A stretch of DNA of 49,612 nucleotides from NCBI RefSeq assembly GCF_020907245.1, contig NZ_JAJJWH010000033.1:1-49612 (forward strand). Reading direction: 5' to 3'. The translations under genes and the position numbers were made by a program. The notes below the pieces were generated by a model, which was not told the origin of the DNA, did not search any database, and saw only the letters and a list, made by a program, of their open reading frames with translations. Below, one piece after another: positions 36,317 to 44,482 of the stretch. The stretch is from Pontibacter harenae. Its GTDB lineage: Bacteria; Bacteroidota; Bacteroidia; Cytophagales; Hymenobacteraceae. Positions within the stretch are counted from its first letter, which is position 1; every line of letters starts with the position of its first letter.

Positions 36317-37114
36317 TCAAAAAGATAAACTTAAAACCGCCCCATGATACGTAGGTGTTGCGAAAGGCATAATATTGACAGAGGAACCCTCTTTCTTTTT
36401 ATGCAGCTGCGGCACCAAGATGCCTGTAGCCGCGCCTATGGTGTAGCCTATAATATTATCACTTAAAAAGTGTTTACCAGCTCTTAGCCTAAGGTAGCCC
36501 ACAGTGGCTGGCACGGCGGCTGCGGCGGCCCAAACGTAATACCTGGCTGGGGAGTCGGGGTTAAAATCATGAAAGACTTTGGCCGCAAAAAAGGTAGCGC
36601 TGGCTGTGGCCGCTGTATGGCCGCCGTAAAAGGAGTTGGTGGCATATTTATGTAAGCGAGCTTCTAAAGGAGCGTCAACAGCATATACATTGGGGCGCTT
36701 ACGTTCTGTAAGGCCAGCTGTAAGGCTGTACATGGCTCCCGTTATAGACATGGTTTGAGCAAATAACAGGTACACTTCTGGGGCATTGCCAACCACTTTT
36801 TTATCCAGCAACAAGAACAAAGGCACAGCAAAAGAACCGTAAAATGGGATGTCGCTTGCTCTTTCTGCCGCTGCACTATAGTTTCCTGCTGCAAAACGAT
36901 CAAACCTGTTTACATCTTTGCTGTTCAGATTTTGTAAGTCGGTTTCTGTTAGTCTTTCCTTATTTGTAAGCAAGCTACTGCCCAATACAGCACCGCCAAT
37001 ACCTCCTGCCGTTATAGCGCCATCTTCAAGCCAGTTTATTTTGTACGGAGGTTGTGCCTCTGCAACCTGCGTGGCCAATATAAATGCAAGAAGGAAAGCT
37101 AAAATCCTGTGCAT
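36317..37114 (-). CDS. PAP2-family phosphatase, copy 2 of a tandem pair (265 aa)
   Basis: A membrane-associated or periplasmic phosphatase of the PAP2 superfamily (lipid phosphates or related). It has a signal peptide (MHRILAFLLAFILATQVAEA) and hydrophobic helices. Motif 2 is YGGHTA, in place of PSGH, and motif 3 is RLRAGKHFLSD, retaining the Arg, His and Asp. Motif 1 is reduced to ERKRP without the usual Lys, so the substrate grip may differ. It begins 4 bp after the stop of a close paralogue, so the pair is one transcript created by tandem duplication. Confidence 0.87.
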   Translation of the reverse strand: MHRILAFLLAFILATQVAEAQPPYKINWLEDGAITAGGIGGAVLGSSLLTNKERLTETDLQNLNSKDVNRFDRFAAGNYSAAAERASDIPFYGSFAVPLFLLLDKKVVGNAPEVYLLFAQTMSITGAMYSLTAGLTERKRPNVYAVDAPLEARLHKYATNSFYGGHTAATASATFFAAKVFHDFNPDSPARYYVWAAAAAVPATVGYLRLRAGKHFLSDNIIGYTIGAATGILVPQLHKKKEGSSVNIMPFATPTYHGAVLSLSF

Positions 37115-37118
37115 AAGA

Positions 37119-37922
37119 TCAGAAGCTATAAGTCATGACGGCTCCATTGAAATTCGGTGCGGAAACTGGGAAAAGGCTAAGGTTAGTTTTATTACTCTTC
37201 TTGTGTAGTTGAGGAACCAATATACCTGCGCTGGCTCCAATTACATAGCCTAATATATTATCACTTAAAAAGTGCTTACCAGCCTTCAACCTTAAGTAAC
37301 CAACAGTGGCGGGCACAGCTGCGGCTGCAGCCCATACATAGTGCCTTGCAGGAGAATCAGGATTGAAATCGTGAAATATTTTAGCCCCGAAAAAAGCAGC
37401 ACTTGCTGCTGCTGCGGTATGGCCTGCATAAAAAGAGTTTTGTGCGTTTGCACGTGTTTTCTCTGAGATGTCTACATTCGGGTCGTAAGTTAATGGCCTG
37501 TTTCGCGGTACGTTGCCGTTTGTCATGGTGAAAAGAGCGGCTGTAACAGCCATTGTCTCCACATAAAGTACAAATACTTGCCCTGCATTGCTTCTTACTC
37601 CATCGTTTAGGAGAAGTAAAAATGGCGCTGCGAACGACCCATAAAATGGAATGTCACTTGCTTTCTTAGCGCTTTCTGAACTGTAGCCAGCTGAAAACCT
37701 GTCGAACTTAGGCACGTCGTTTTTGTCCATGTGGGTGGCCTGGTACTCAGTTAGGCCAGGCTTGTCCTGCATTAACGTTAGGCCATAATAGCTTAAGCCC
37801 ATGGTTGCACCAATGATGGGTGCATCTACTTTAAAACTGGTTTTATAGGGGGAGTCCTGCTGTGCTAAGGCGGCGTTAAAGCTAAAGGTGATTAAAAATA
37901 GTAGTGAATATATTCGTTTCAT
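37119..37922 (-). CDS. PAP2-family phosphatase, copy 1 of a tandem pair (267 aa)
   Basis: A paralogue of the downstream gene. It shares the same signal-peptide layout (MKRIYSLLFLITFSFNAALA), and the segment from FHDFNPDSPAR to GILVPQLHKK is nearly residue-for-residue identical, while the N-terminal third differs more. The active-site text is YAGHTAAA and RLKAGKHFLSD. The N-terminal motif (NVPRNRP) again lacks the canonical Lys. It is first in the two-gene unit, divergent from metK. The physiological substrate is unknown; PAP2 enzymes in this position often act on undecaprenyl pyrophosphate or lipid A phosphates. Confidence 0.87.
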   Translation of the reverse strand: MKRIYSLLFLITFSFNAALAQQDSPYKTSFKVDAPIIGATMGLSYYGLTLMQDKPGLTEYQATHMDKNDVPKFDRFSAGYSSESAKKASDIPFYGSFAAPFLLLLNDGVRSNAGQVFVLYVETMAVTAALFTMTNGNVPRNRPLTYDPNVDISEKTRANAQNSFYAGHTAAAASAAFFGAKIFHDFNPDSPARHYVWAAAAAVPATVGYLRLKAGKHFLSDNILGYVIGASAGILVPQLHKKSNKTNLSLFPVSAPNFNGAVMTYSF

Positions 37923-38053
37923 AAAATTGCTTAATAGAACATTGTGTAGTCTAAAAACGCTTGAAGCTTAGAAAAGGTTAAATCAGCTTTCTCAGAATAG
38001 CAATAGAACTATAGTGTGGGTACTGCGTTATCTCTTCAGAGAATGAACAAGAT

Positions 38054-38083
38054 GCAAGGCCTTTTGAAATGTATAAGGCCTGC
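38054..38083. other. Hairpin in the metK upstream region
   Basis: GC-AGGCCTT ... AAGGCCT-GC, with 7-bp arms plus outer GC pairs and an 11-nt loop, lying upstream of the predicted metK promoter. It has no T-run and no gene to terminate on either strand. No SAM-riboswitch consensus was found around it. Confidence 0.35.
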
Positions 38084-38111
38084 TGATGTTTTATCTGTGG
38101 AATAATTAAGC

Positions 38112-38119
38112 TAGTTTTG
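38112..38119 (+). promoter_or_regulatory. Candidate -7 element of metK
   Basis: TAGTTTTG is an exact TAnnTTTG match, 53 bp upstream of the metK ATG. No TTG is seen at the expected -33 spacing. Confidence 0.45.
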
Positions 38120-38172
38120 CAACCTGAAAACAGAGCGATTAGCCGATCTTTAAATATTAAATACGGAACAGT

Positions 38173-39477
38173 ATGCCATACTTATTTACTTCTGAGTCTG
38201 TATCAGAAGGACACCCAGATAAAGTTGCGGATCAGATCTCAGATGCACTTCTAGACGAATTCTTAAAGCAGGACCCTCAATCTAAAGTAGCCTGCGAAAC
38301 ATTGGTAACCACTGGTTTGGTGGTGCTAAGCGGCGAAGTGAAAACAGAGGCTTACGTAGATGTGCAGAAAGTGGCCCGTGATGTTATCAAGCGTATTGGC
38401 TATACTAAGTCAGAATATAAATTCGACGCAGATGCTTGCGGTGTTATTTCGGCTATACATGAGCAATCGAGTGACATAAACCAAGGAGTGGAGCGTGCTA
38501 ACCCAGAAGACCAGGGTGCAGGCGACCAGGGCATGATGTTTGGTTACGCAACAAACGAGACTGACAACTACATGCCCTTGGCTTTGAGCATATCACACCT
38601 GCTGCTGCAGGAGCTTTCTGCCATACGTAAAGAAGGTAAAGAAATGACTTATCTTCGCCCTGATGCTAAGTCGCAGGTTACTATCCGCTACAGCGATAAT
38701 CATGTGCCTGAGAAAATTGATACCATCGTTATTTCTACGCAACACGATGAGTTTGAAATGGCGACAGAAGACAGTGCAGAGGCAAGACAGCAGGCGGAGG
38801 ACAAAATGGTGCAGAAAATATCGGAAGATGTTGCCAAGGTGCTGATGCCGCGTGTGCTAAACCTACTGCCAGAGCGAATCCAAAAGCTTTTCAACGACGA
38901 TATTGTTTACCACATTAATCCTACTGGCAAATTTGTTATCGGTGGACCTCATGGCGATACTGGATTAACAGGACGTAAGATTATTGTAGATACGTATGGT
39001 GGTAAGGGTGCACACGGTGGCGGTGCTTTCTCAGGAAAAGACTCTTCTAAGGTAGACCGTTCGGCTGCTTATGCCGCACGCCATATTGCCAAAAACCTTG
39101 TTGCAGCTGGTGTAGCAGATCAGGCGCTGGTGCAGGTAGCTTATGCTATTGGTGTGGCAAAGCCTGTAGGCTTGTACGTAACCACCTATGGCTCTACAAA
39201 GGTGCAAGATGCCAATGGCAATGCCCTAAGCGACGGTGAGATTGCTGAAAAAGTAAACAAACTGTTCGACCTGCGCCCATACGCTATCGTGCAGCGCTTT
39301 GGCTTACAAAACCCTATCTTCTCCGAAACTGCTGCTTACGGGCACATGGGCAGAACACCAGGAGTAAAGACAGTAGCAGTAGGTAAAAATGGCCAGACAG
39401 AAGAAAAGGAATTCGAAACCTTTACCTGGGAGAAGCTGGATTACGTAGACAAGATTAAGGCAGAGTTTGGCCTGTAA
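38173..39477 (+). CDS. metK: S-adenosylmethionine synthetase
   Basis: MetK makes S-adenosylmethionine from methionine and ATP. Diagnostic segments are present in order: [18 protein letters not shown] at residues 5-22, the catalytic loop [16 protein letters not shown], and the phosphate-binding [20 protein letters not shown] followed by [19 protein letters not shown]. At 434 aa it is longer than the E. coli enzyme, as is usual in Bacteroidota. It is monocistronic, closed by the long palindrome at 39495-39554. It supplies methyl donor, but no methylation or methionine genes are adjacent. Confidence 0.98.
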   Translation: MPYLFTSESVSEGHPDKVADQISDALLDEFLKQDPQSKVACETLVTTGLVVLSGEVKTEAYVDVQKVARDVIKRIGYTKSEYKFDADACGVISAIHEQSSDINQGVERANPEDQGAGDQGMMFGYATNETDNYMPLALSISHLLLQELSAIRKEGKEMTYLRPDAKSQVTIRYSDNHVPEKIDTIVISTQHDEFEMATEDSAEARQQAEDKMVQKISEDVAKVLMPRVLNLLPERIQKLFNDDIVYHINPTGKFVIGGPHGDTGLTGRKIIVDTYGGKGAHGGGAFSGKDSSKVDRSAAYAARHIAKNLVAAGVADQALVQVAYAIGVAKPVGLYVTTYGSTKVQDANGNALSDGEIAEKVNKLFDLRPYAIVQRFGLQNPIFSETAAYGHMGRTPGVKTVAVGKNGQTEEKEFETFTWEKLDYVDKIKAEFGL

Positions 39478-39494
39478 AAAACAGATACAGGACA

Positions 39495-39554
39495 TTAGTC
39501 TATAAAACAGAAGGGCCAGCTACATGTAGCTGGCCCTTCTGTTTTATAGACTAA
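39495..39554. terminator. 60-bp perfect palindrome terminator between metK and hpf
   Basis: 30-bp arms with no mismatch and no spacer, centre CTACATGTAG, flanked by TTAGTC / GACTAA. It sits 18 bp after the metK stop in a convergent gap and should act in both directions. The exactness over 30 bp per arm is longer than an ordinary intrinsic terminator. Confidence 0.85.
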
Positions 39555-39562
39555 GCAACTAG

Positions 39563-39588
39563 GAATTCGTAATTCTGAATTCGTAATT
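39563..39588. repeat. Short direct repeat GAATTCGTAATT (2 copies)
   Basis: Two exact 12-bp copies separated by 2 bp, between the palindrome and the hpf end. It resembles the AATTACGAATT-type low-complexity intergenic repeats of many Bacteroidota. Confidence 0.5.
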
Positions 39589-39607
39589 GCGGAAGCTCTG
39601 CTTCCGC
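39589..39607 (-). terminator. Compact hairpin at the hpf stop codon
   Basis: GCGGAAGC-TCT-GCTTCCGC, 8-bp arms and a 3-nt loop, starting right at the hpf stop. No T-run follows leftward, so it may stabilise the 3' end or terminate weakly. Confidence 0.4.
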
Positions 39608-39906
39608 TAGTGTGCTGCTTGTTTCTCTTTGTGTCTTTTAAGCTGTCTGCGCATGGCGTCAACGGCCGCGTCTGCAGCAGCTTCAAAAGAAGGAGCATCC
39701 TCTTGCGAGAAAAGTGTTGTGCCAGGCACAAATAGTCTCACCTCCACAGTTTTGTTGTCTATGCCTCCCTGGTTATTGTTTTTAAGGAATACTTCCCCAT
39801 CTATTATCTTATCGTAGAACGTTTCCAATTTATTCACCCTCTGCTGAATAAACTCATTCAGCTGTTCGTCAGCATCGAAATTAACGGAATACATTTGTAG
39901 CTTCAT
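39607..39906 (-). CDS. hpf: Ribosome hibernation promoting factor / sigma-54 modulation family (99 aa)
   Basis: A small ribosome-binding protein that silences 70S ribosomes in slow growth. The short HPF fold is recognisable: MKLQMYSVNFDADEQLNEFI, then the conserved KLETFYDKIIDGEVFLK and the C-terminal AADAAVDAMRRQLKRHKEKQ. It lacks the long C-terminal dimerisation domain, so it is the short form. It is the last gene of the leftward rpsU-xerC-hpf cluster, 26 bp from xerC. In many Bacteroidota tRNA-tuf genes follow; here metK lies convergently beyond the terminator. Confidence 0.93.
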   Translation of the reverse strand: MKLQMYSVNFDADEQLNEFIQQRVNKLETFYDKIIDGEVFLKNNNQGGIDNKTVEVRLFVPGTTLFSQEDAPSFEAAADAAVDAMRRQLKRHKEKQAAH

Positions 39907-39932
39907 AGTTGTAATAATTTAAAGTTTAAAAT

Positions 39933-40811
39933 TTAGGCCTTAGGATGAGCTTTTTCGAAAATTGACTTAAGCTTATCTATTGAATTGTGGGTATAAACTT
40001 GCGTTGCCGCCAAGCTTGAATGTCCCAGCAAGTCCTTTATAGCGTTTAAATCTGCTCCTTTGTTTAGCAAGTGTGTCGCAAAAGAGTGCCTAAGTACATG
40101 TGGGCTGTTATGTTCTGAGGTGGTTATCAAGCTGATATACTTTTTTACGACACGGTAAACAAATTTTGGATAGAGTGGACGAGCCTTAGTAGTAACGAGC
40201 AGTTTCTCGGAATAGTTATCGCCAAATTCACTTTTCTTGTGCTCCAGATAAGTGGCTATACTCTCGACAAGAGACTCGTTGATGGGTATGATTCTTTCCT
40301 TGTTTCCTTTGCCGAGTACCTTCACTGTTTTCGACCTCAAGTCAAGATCTGTTTCGGCTATGCCAATAAGTTCAGCCAGTCGAATACCTGTGCCATACAG
40401 AAATTCCAGAACCAGCCTGTCTCGCTGCCCTTCAAAGTTGTCTTCAAATTCAAAGTTATCGAGTAGGTTGTTGAAAGGCTGCTCCGCTACAAAGCCAGGT
40501 AATTTTTTAGATACTTTAGGAGCTTTAATGCGCAGCATAGGATTTACCTGCACACGTTGCTGTGCCAGCAAAAATTTGTAATAAGACCGAAGGCAGGCAA
40601 TTTTCCTGTTAATGGACCGCGGCTGTATGTTATTGTGTACAAGAGTCAGAATCCAGGAACGGATAATGGTGTGGTCTGCCTCTGCGGGGTCAGTTATTTC
40701 ATATACCTGCTGCAGGTAGGTAGCAAACTGACCTAAATCTGTGTGGTAGGAGGTAAGGGTATGAGGGCTATAGCGCTTCTCGTACTGAAGGTACTTAAAA
40801 AATAAATCCAT
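39933..40811 (-). CDS. xerC: Tyrosine recombinase XerC (chromosome dimer resolution)
   Basis: A housekeeping site-specific recombinase, 292 aa. The SAM-like N-terminal domain (about 1-90, SPHTLTSYHTDLGQFATYL) precedes the catalytic domain with all expected residues: R144 in YGTGIRLAEL, a Lys near 168, H238 and R241 in HVLRHSFATHLL, H264 in LLGHSS and Y273 in TQVYTH. The gene order rpsU-xerC-hpf is the usual chromosomal context in Bacteroidota, so this is not an integrase of a mobile element. Its ATG is buried in a 20-bp-arm inverted repeat (see 40808-40855). Confidence 0.96.
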   Translation of the reverse strand: MDLFFKYLQYEKRYSPHTLTSYHTDLGQFATYLQQVYEITDPAEADHTIIRSWILTLVHNNIQPRSINRKIACLRSYYKFLLAQQRVQVNPMLRIKAPKVSKKLPGFVAEQPFNNLLDNFEFEDNFEGQRDRLVLEFLYGTGIRLAELIGIAETDLDLRSKTVKVLGKGNKERIIPINESLVESIATYLEHKKSEFGDNYSEKLLVTTKARPLYPKFVYRVVKKYISLITTSEHNSPHVLRHSFATHLLNKGADLNAIKDLLGHSSLAATQVYTHNSIDKLKSIFEKAHPKA

Positions 40812-40855
40812 AAATTCGAGTATCTGATATACATTTCAGATACTCGAATTTATGG
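40808..40855 (-). promoter_or_regulatory. 20-bp-arm inverted repeat covering the xerC start codon
   Basis: Arms 40808-40827 and 40836-40855 are perfectly complementary over 20 bp with an 8-nt loop. In the leftward transcript the 3' arm ends TTTATGG, and that ATG (40811-40809) is the xerC start, paired with CCAT at the beginning of the 5' arm. It lies 26 bp after the rpsU stop. It could terminate most rpsU transcripts and also hide the xerC start from ribosomes, keeping recombinase expression low. Confidence 0.7.
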
Positions 40856-40881
40856 AAAAATAAGATATAAAGGTAAAAGGA

Positions 40882-41076
40882 CTAGTAGTTTTGCTGTGCA
40901 AAAAGTTGCTGCTTGTACTTAGCTCTTTCCTTCTGTTTTCTTTTAGATACAGATGGTTTTTCAAAGAAAGTTCTGGATCTCAGTTCTTTAAGAACACCAG
41001 TTCTTTCGAATTTCTTCTTAAATCTTTTCAATGCACGGTCTACTGACTCGTTGTCCTTTACGTTTACAATTATCAT
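40882..41076 (-). CDS. rpsU: 30S ribosomal protein S21
   Basis: A small basic ribosomal protein (64 aa) of the head/platform region near the 3' end of 16S rRNA. The family text is clear: NESVDRALKRFKKKFERTGV and LRSRTFFEKPSVSKRKQKER. It is first in the rpsU-xerC-hpf unit, transcribed from the strong promoter at 41111-41142, and separated from xerC by a long hairpin that should reduce read-through. Confidence 0.96.
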   Translation of the reverse strand: MIIVNVKDNESVDRALKRFKKKFERTGVLKELRSRTFFEKPSVSKRKQKERAKYKQQLFAQQNY

Positions 41077-41110
41077 ATCTTTTTTCTTTCTTCTCTTAGA
41101 TTAAGGGATG

Positions 41111-41142
41111 CAAATTTACACAAGCTTTTACTTAAAAATCAA
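41111..41142 (-). promoter_or_regulatory. Strong Bacteroidota-type promoter for rpsU
   Basis: On the minus strand: TTG (41142-41140), a 21-bp spacer, then TAAATTTG (41118-41111), an exact TTG-N19/21-TAnnTTTG match. The expected leader is about 28 nt. Confidence 0.75.
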
Positions 41143-41185
41143 TAGTTTGGGTAAAAATTATCTCTATAAACAATAAATTTCTACG

Positions 41186-41209
41186 CATAAAGCGCTGAAA
41201 GGCTTTATG
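41186..41209 (-). terminator. Hairpin after the acyl-CoA dehydrogenase gene
   Basis: CATAAAGC-(8 nt)-GCTTTATG, perfect 8-bp arms, 19 bp beyond the stop codon and followed leftward by AT-rich sequence that contains no real T-run. Likely a weak terminator. Confidence 0.5.
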
Positions 41210-41228
41210 GAAGCTGCTAAACTACTTT

Positions 41229-42368
41229 TTATTTAAGTATAGCTCTTGCTATAACAAGCTTTTGTATCTCGCTGGTTCCCTCGCCTATAGTGCATAGTTT
41301 GGCATCGCGGTAGTATTTCTCGGCAGGATAGTCTTTCGTGAAGCCATAGCCTCCAAAGATCTGCACCGCTTCGTTTGCCGCCCTAACAGAAACCTCTGAG
41401 GCATATAATTTGGCCATGGCAGATTCTCTGTTCACATCCAAGCCACGGTTCTTCATGTCTGCCGCCTGGTATGTAAGCAACGAGGCAGCTTCTATCTCAG
41501 TGGCCATATCTGCAAGCTTGAAAGAAATACCTTGCAAGCTTGAAATAGGCTTGTTGAACTGATGGCGCTCCTGCGAGTAGGCCAGTGCCACCTCAAATGC
41601 ACCTTGAGCTATGCCCAGCGAAAGCGCTGCAATTGAAATGCGTCCGCCATCCAGTACCTTCATCGCCTGAATAAACCCTTCGCCTACATTGCCAATAACC
41701 TGATCTTTGTGCACGCGGCAATCCTGGAAAATAAGTTCAGTGGTTTCGGAGGCACGCATACCTAGTTTGTCTTCTTTGCGACCAGCGCTAAAGCCTTCGG
41801 TGCCCTTCTCAATAATGAAGGCAGTCATGCCATGCGAGTCGCCTACATCGCCTGTGCGCACTATTACTACTGCCACATTGCCAGACTTGCCGTGCGTAAT
41901 AAAGTTCTTAGCGCCGTTTATTACCCAGTGGTCACTGTCCTGCACTGCAACGGTACGCATATTGCCCGCGTCAGAGCCTGTGTTAGGTTCGGTTAGCCCC
42001 CAGGCACCGATCCATTCGGCGGTAGCTAACTTTGGCAGGTAGCTTTTCTTCTGCTCTTCGTTGGCAAACTGTAGAATGTGGCCCGTGCATAAGGAGTTGT
42101 GGGCAGCCATAGACAATCCGATAGAGCCATCGATTTTAGCAAGCTCGGCAATTGCGGTTACATACTCTAAATAACCGAAGCCAGAGCCACCGTATTCTGT
42201 AGGCACGAGTACGCCCATCAGGCCTAACTCCCCGAGCTGTTTAAAAACTTCGATAGGAAACTCCTGCGTTTCATCCCATTCGCGCATCTTGGGTTTTATG
42301 TTTTTCTTCCCGAAATCACGGACCATGTCCGCAATCATGCGCTGGTTTTCTGTTAGATTGAAGTCCAT
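41229..42368 (-). CDS. Acyl-CoA dehydrogenase (short-chain/butyryl type, 379 aa)
   Basis: An FAD enzyme that oxidises acyl-CoA to trans-2-enoyl-CoA. The N-terminal helical domain (NLTENQRMIADMVRDFGKKN), the FAD-binding beta region (EPNTGSDAGNMRT, NGAKNFITHG) and the C-terminal domain (QIFGGYGFTKDYPAEKYYRD) are in order. The catalytic base is the Glu of IGEGTSEIQ (about residue 366), the position used by short- and medium-chain enzymes. It is monocistronic; no electron-transfer flavoprotein genes are near. Exact chain length cannot be read from sequence. Confidence 0.94.
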   Translation of the reverse strand: MDFNLTENQRMIADMVRDFGKKNIKPKMREWDETQEFPIEVFKQLGELGLMGVLVPTEYGGSGFGYLEYVTAIAELAKIDGSIGLSMAAHNSLCTGHILQFANEEQKKSYLPKLATAEWIGAWGLTEPNTGSDAGNMRTVAVQDSDHWVINGAKNFITHGKSGNVAVVIVRTGDVGDSHGMTAFIIEKGTEGFSAGRKEDKLGMRASETTELIFQDCRVHKDQVIGNVGEGFIQAMKVLDGGRISIAALSLGIAQGAFEVALAYSQERHQFNKPISSLQGISFKLADMATEIEAASLLTYQAADMKNRGLDVNRESAMAKLYASEVSVRAANEAVQIFGGYGFTKDYPAEKYYRDAKLCTIGEGTSEIQKLVIARAILK

Positions 42369-42644
42369 TGATAGATTAATAGTTATGTTGTAGCGGATTA
42401 TTATGGGTCGACTATATAACGAATATGAAATGTAATCGTTGTAATAAAGCTGTCATGTTTGCATAGGCGGCCCAATTGTTGTAGTGGTTTTTCAGTTGTC
42501 GGTCTATCTTTATCGGTAGCTGTTTATAGATGAAGCAGCTATTTTGATGCATTTTTTAAATTGTGTTATTTTGAATAAGTATATACGGCAGTACCTGCCC
42601 ATAGAGGGTGTTTAGCAAGTGCTTATCAGCGTTTTTTGTTGTAA

Positions 42645-43400
42645 ATGATAAATTTTTTAAAAAACTTATTTGGTGGTGAGGCAGCTGCCATAGAAGGAGC
42701 TAACTTTGGGCAGCTTAGCGTGGATATGCACTCGCACATTCTGCCAGGGCTGGATGATGGCTCAGAGTCTATGGAGCAGTCGCTGGAACTGGTGCGTGCT
42801 ATGCAGGAACTAGGGTACCGAAAGCTAATTATGACCCCACACATCATGAGCGATTTTTACAAAAATACGCCAGAAGGTATACGGGAACGGCTGGAACAAC
42901 TCAGGCAAGCCGTAAAAGATGCTGGTATTGCTATGGAGCTGGACTGTGCAGCAGAGCACTACCTCGATGAAGGCCTGATGAGAAAGCTGAACGAAAAGGA
43001 GGAAATCCTAACTTTTGGAAAGAATTACCTGCTTTTCGAAACATCTTTTTTAAATGAGCCGCTGCACCTGAAGGACGCTGTGTTCAAAATGCGTTCTAAT
43101 GGCTATCAGCCTGTTTTGGCGCACCCAGAGCGATATACTTATTTTTACAGGAAATTTGATGAACTGGCAGCTTATAGAGAAGAGCTGGGAGTGTTGTTTC
43201 AGGTAAACCTGAACTCCCTTGTTGGCTATTACTCCTCTGGGGCAAAGCAGGTGGCAGAAGAGTTGGTGGATGCCAAGATGGTAGACTTTCTTGGTTCTGA
43301 TGCCCATGGTATGAAACACCTGAACTCGCTACACAAAGTGACTGGCTGCAAGTATCTGCAAAAAGCACTGGCACTTCCTTTACGCAACTCGCAACTTTAA
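42645..43400 (+). CDS. PHP-type tyrosine-protein phosphatase (CpsB/YwqE-like, 251 aa)
   Basis: A manganese-dependent PHP phosphatase that in other bacteria dephosphorylates the tyrosine kinase controlling capsule or polysaccharide export. The PHP metal motifs are visible: VDMHSHILPGLDDG (about 27-40), MTPHIM, the Glu/His in CAAEHYLDEG, LAHPERY and GSDAHGMKH. No BY-kinase or polysaccharide cluster is next to it, so its partner is elsewhere. It begins a rightward run with the epimerase 19 bp downstream. Confidence 0.92.
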   Translation: MINFLKNLFGGEAAAIEGANFGQLSVDMHSHILPGLDDGSESMEQSLELVRAMQELGYRKLIMTPHIMSDFYKNTPEGIRERLEQLRQAVKDAGIAMELDCAAEHYLDEGLMRKLNEKEEILTFGKNYLLFETSFLNEPLHLKDAVFKMRSNGYQPVLAHPERYTYFYRKFDELAAYREELGVLFQVNLNSLVGYYSSGAKQVAEELVDAKMVDFLGSDAHGMKHLNSLHKVTGCKYLQKALALPLRNSQL

Positions 43401-43419
43401 TTGCTTATCTTCTCCTCGT

Positions 43420-44400
43420 ATGGTTTTTGTAACTGGCGGCAGCGGCCTTATCGGTAGCTTTCTTATTGCTGAACTCTTGCAGCAGGGGTATGAGGTAAAG
43501 GCTCTGTACCGAAAGCAAATTCCAGCTATAAAAGGAGGCGAAAATGTAAACTGGATAGAAGGCGACATTCTGGATCCTGTGCTGCTCAGAAAAGAGTTGG
43601 CTGGTGTGGAATATGTCGTGCACAGCGCTGGACTGGTGTCGTATGCGCCGCAGGATAGTGAGCTTCTAAAACAAGTAAATATAGAAGGCACAGCCAATAT
43701 TGTAGATGCTTGTTTGGAAACTGGCATTACAAAACTCTGCCACGTTAGTTCTATTGGCGCTGTCGGGAGGCCTAAAGGCGCGAAAATACTGACAGAAGAA
43801 AATAAATGGGACGCTGCCGAAGAGCATTCGGCCTATGCCAGTTCGAAGTATTTAGGCGAACTAGAAGTATGGCGTGGTGTGGCCGAGGGGCTGAAAGCTG
43901 TTGTTGTGAACCCATCCATCATACTTGGTCCTGCCGATTGGAACCGTAGTAGCACGCAGCTGTTCAAGTACGTGTTTCAGGAGCGGGCTTTCTATACTGA
44001 TGGCACAGCTAACTTTGTAGATCTGCGTGATGTGGTGGAGGCAATAATGCAGCTTACTTTCTCGGATATATCAGGAGAAAGGTATATATTAAGCGGAGGG
44101 CAGCTGAGCTATAAAGCATTCTTTGATAAAGTTGGGCTGTACTTCGGTAAAAAGGCCCCTGGCATAAAAGTGCCTGCTGCTGTAGCAGAAGTTGTTTGGC
44201 GGTTTGAGTATGTTCGTTCTTTGCTCACGGGCAAAAGACCTTTAATAACGAAAGATACAGCCCGTGTATCTGTAAAAACACACAAGTTTAGTAACGAAAA
44301 AGTGGTGAAGGCTACAGGTTTGAAGTTCAGATCATTAGATGAAACAATAGCCTGGAGCTGCGAACAACTACAAAAACAAGAGCTGGCGGCAGTACGCTGA
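43420..44400 (+). CDS. NAD-dependent epimerase/dehydratase family protein (extended SDR, 326 aa)
   Basis: The Rossmann motif is VTGGSGLIGSF (residues 4-14) and the catalytic YxxxK is in SAYASSKYLGE (about 139-146), with a Ser upstream in CHVSSIGAVG. Text such as VHSAGLVSYAP and VNPSIILGPADW fits the 3-beta-HSD/dihydroflavonol-reductase-like branch of the extended SDR family. The substrate is unknown. It lies 19 bp after the PHP phosphatase gene, probably co-transcribed. Confidence 0.88.
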   Translation: MVFVTGGSGLIGSFLIAELLQQGYEVKALYRKQIPAIKGGENVNWIEGDILDPVLLRKELAGVEYVVHSAGLVSYAPQDSELLKQVNIEGTANIVDACLETGITKLCHVSSIGAVGRPKGAKILTEENKWDAAEEHSAYASSKYLGELEVWRGVAEGLKAVVVNPSIILGPADWNRSSTQLFKYVFQERAFYTDGTANFVDLRDVVEAIMQLTFSDISGERYILSGGQLSYKAFFDKVGLYFGKKAPGIKVPAAVAEVVWRFEYVRSLLTGKRPLITKDTARVSVKTHKFSNEKVVKATGLKFRSLDETIAWSCEQLQKQELAAVR

Positions 44401-44482
44401 AGCCTGTTTTGACTAAACTATTTACAGTATTAAAATGTAGTATGACAAAGGCTGTTACATAACAGCTGGTTGGATTTTGGAG

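Noticed and set aside
37923..38172. SAM riboswitch upstream of metK
   Set aside because: The region holds a hairpin and a plausible promoter, but none of the conserved SAM-riboswitch helices or the GGCAACC-type core was found.
39933..40811. XerC considered as integrase of a mobile element
   Set aside because: It sits in the conserved rpsU-xerC-hpf housekeeping cluster with no attachment repeats or cargo genes, so it is chromosomal XerC.
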